From Micromonosporaceae bacterium (GTDB taxonomy: Bacteria > Actinomycetota > Actinomycetes > Mycobacteriales > Micromonosporaceae), in assembly GCA_003543035.1 (NCBI GenBank), contig DPJL01000185.1, positions 9,742 to 16,950 on the forward strand: a DNA stretch of 7,209 bases. The letters are read 5' to 3'. The notes beneath the pieces were generated by a model. It was given only the letters and a program-made list of their open reading frames with translations. It was not told the origin of the DNA and ran no database searches. A program made the position numbers and the translations under genes. Positions 5,674 to 7,209 of this stretch are shown in pieces; position 1 is the stretch's first letter, and each line of letters starts with the position of its first letter.

Positions 5674-7024
5674 GTGAGTTCCCCGACCGATCATCTTTGG
5701 ATGCACTTCACTCGCATGGGCGCGGCCCGCAAGGGCAACGTCCCCACGATCGTGCGAGGGGAGGGCGCCTACATCTGGGACAGCAACGGCAAGCGCTACC
5801 TGGATGGCCTGGCCGGTCTGTTCACCGTCAACGCCGGGCACGGCCGCACCGACCTCGCCGAGGCGGCTGCCAAACAGGCGCATGAGCTCGCCTTCTTCCC
5901 GCTCTGGTCCTACGCCCACCCCAAAGCGATCGAGCTGGCCGACCGGATCGCCGGTCTGACCCCGGGCGATCTCAACCAGGTCTTCTTCACCAGCGGCGGC
6001 TCCGAGGCGGTGGAGAGCGCCTGGAAACTCGCCCGCGCCTACTTCAAGCGGGCCGGGCAACCGTTGCGGCACAAGGTGGTCAGCCGTTTTCTCGCCTATC
6101 ACGGCACCTCGATGGGTGCGCTTTTCGATCACCGGGGTACCGGCTTTTCGCACCGACTTCGAGCCGCTCGTGCCGGGCGGGATCAAGGTGCCGAACACGA
6201 ATTTCTATCGCGCGCCAATGCATCTACGCTCCTCTTTGGAGGATTTCGGGATCTGGGCCGCCGACGAGATCGCCGCCGCGATCGAGCGGGAGGGGCCGGA
6301 GACCGTCGTAGCGGTGTTCCTTGAGCCCGTTCAGAACGCGGGTGGCTGCTTCCCGGCGCCGCCCGGTTACTTCCAACGCGCGCGGGAGATCTGCGACCGG
6401 TACGGCGTTCTGCTCGTCTCCGACGAGGTGATCTGCTCCTGGGGCCGGCTCGGTGAGTATTTCGGCGCTCAGCGCTACGGCTACCAACCCGACATCATCA
6501 CCACGGCAAAGGCGCTGACCTCGGGCTACTCGCCACTCGGCGCGATGATCGCCAGCGATCGGTTGATGGAGCCCTTCCTCGCCGACGGTCAGATGTTCGC
6601 CCACGGGGTCACCTTCGGCGGGCATCCCGTCAGCTGTGCGGTGGCGCTGGCCAACATCGACATCTTCGAGCGCGAGGGTCTGATCGATCATGTGCAAGCC
6701 AACGCGAGCGCCTTCCGGTCCACTTTGGAGCGTCTCTACGATCTGCCGATCGTCGGCGACGTGCGCGGCGATGGCTTCTTCTACGGCATCGAGCTGGTCA
6801 AGGACAAGGCCACGCGGGAGACCTGCAACGCCGAGGAGTCCGAGCGACTCATCCGCGGCTTCCTGTCCCATGCCCTCTTCGACGCCGGCCTTTACTGCCG
6901 CGCGGACGACCGAGGCGATCCTGTGGTGCAGCTCTCCCCAGCCTTGATCTGCACCCAGAAAGAATTCGACGAGATCGAGCAAATCCTGCGCTCAGTCCTC
7001 ACCGAAGCGGGCCGGCTCCTGTGA
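5674..7024 (+). pseudogene. Class III (PLP) aminotransferase, probable putrescine/omega-amino acid transaminase, with one frameshift
   Basis: The intact enzyme would move the amino group of putrescine or a similar omega-amine to a keto acid such as pyruvate, giving 4-aminobutanal for the dehydrogenase. With one T removed from the run at 6122-6125 the gene reads as 449 residues, normal for the family. Motifs in corrected numbering: WMHFTRM near the N-terminus, PLP-phosphate loop SGGSEA (107-112), Tyr142-His143-Gly144 in AYHG, cofactor Asp250 in SDEV, Schiff-base Lys279 in TTAKALTSGY, and TFGGHP (313-318). The start GTG at 5674 gives MSSPTDHLWMHF, which fits the family. As read, the first frame shifts after Leu150 and stops at 6324 (216 residues), and the second part (to 7024) lacks its N-terminus. 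All catalytic residues survive and nothing else is damaged, so this is either a very recent pseudogene or a base-calling error. It lies 55 bases after lrp. Confidence 0.9.
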
Positions 7025-7063
7025 CCCGTCGATCATGACGAAAGGAGTGCCGACACGCCGTCC

Positions 7064-7085
7064 ATCAGGAACTTAAGTTCATGAT
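7064..7085. repeat. 22-bp near-perfect inverted repeat between genes
   Basis: A perfect 12-base palindrome GAACTTAAGTTC (7069-7080) is extended by four more complementary pairs on each side (ATCA/TGAT) after a single mismatch, so 10 of 11 pairs match. It lies 40 bases after the aminotransferase stop and is AT-rich against GC-rich surroundings. No T-run follows on either strand and the loop would be tiny, so a protein-binding site is as likely as a terminator. Confidence 0.5.
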
Positions 7086-7105
7086 CAACGCGGGGAAGGG
7101 GTCGG

Positions 7106-7209
7106 TCAGGCGGGCGGTGGGACCGAGCGCAGGTGGCCGCGGCGAGCCGTGGGCGGGGTGAGGTCGCTTCGTTGCACCGGCCGGGCTGCCTCGCGCACCG
7201 CGTCGGCCA
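7106..7209 (-). CDS. Possible 3' end of a convergent gene, unrecognised
   Basis: From the window edge, one minus-strand frame stays open for 33 codons to a TGA at 7108-7106. It has strong G/C preference at third positions (about 28 of 33), as expected for a real gene here, and ends in a basic, proline-rich tail (LTPPTARRGHLRSVPPPA). The other two minus-strand frames are also open over this short stretch, so the call rests on codon bias alone. I recognise no family. If it is real, the aminotransferase and this gene converge on the inverted repeat at 7064-7085. Confidence 0.3.
   Translation of the reverse strand, partial: ADAVREAARPVQRSDLTPPTARRGHLRSVPPPA

Noticed and set aside
6118..6130. Programmed +1 frameshift at CTT-TTC in the aminotransferase
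   Set aside because: CTT-T resembles the slip site of prfB, but no stop or rare codon follows to stall the ribosome, no stimulatory Shine-Dalgarno is seen, and class III aminotransferases are not known to use frameshifting.

Overview
This is GC-rich bacterial DNA with frequent GTG starts. Its gene order is typical of actinomycetes: a polyamine ABC importer, an aminobutyraldehyde-type dehydrogenase, an Lrp/AsnC regulator and a class III aminotransferase. From memory, Streptomyces and relatives carry a similar cluster for putrescine uptake and breakdown. The species cannot be named from this window.

Layout. On the minus strand, in order of transcription, there is a wrecked aldehyde dehydrogenase gene (about 5122 to 4027), then potD (4009-2792), potA (2791-1703), potB (1703-855) and potC (853-26). 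The four transporter genes are intact and packed end to end. potD stops one codon before potA starts in the same frame, potA and potB overlap by one base (TGATG), and potC starts one base after the potB stop. On the plus strand, diverging from the dehydrogenase, are an intact Lrp/AsnC regulator (5121-5618) and a class III aminotransferase (5674-7024) that is complete except for one extra T near 6122-6125. The last 185 bases hold a near-perfect 22-bp inverted repeat and possibly the 3' end of a convergent minus-strand gene.

How it fits together. In an intact version, PotABCD would import putrescine or spermidine, the aminotransferase would convert putrescine to 4-aminobutanal, the dehydrogenase would oxidise that to GABA, and the regulator would control the locus. 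Here the importer and regulator look healthy. The dehydrogenase carries at least six independent lesions: three single-base frameshifts, a loss of about 115 codons covering the cofactor-binding part, a nonsense codon, and a loss of about 10 codons near the C-terminus. The aminotransferase has one frameshift. The locus therefore looks like retained polyamine uptake with degradation being lost, as expected in a host-associated or genome-eroding actinomycete. Some single-base homopolymer indels could instead be sequencing errors.

The most notable new signal is a pair of perfect palindromes of the form ACGRA-N-TYCGT. One lies in the lrp/dehydrogenase divergent region (5096-5106) and one just upstream of the aminotransferase (5628-5638). 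They are good candidates for the operator of the local regulator. I did not find an undescribed system such as a defence island, CRISPR array or mobile element.
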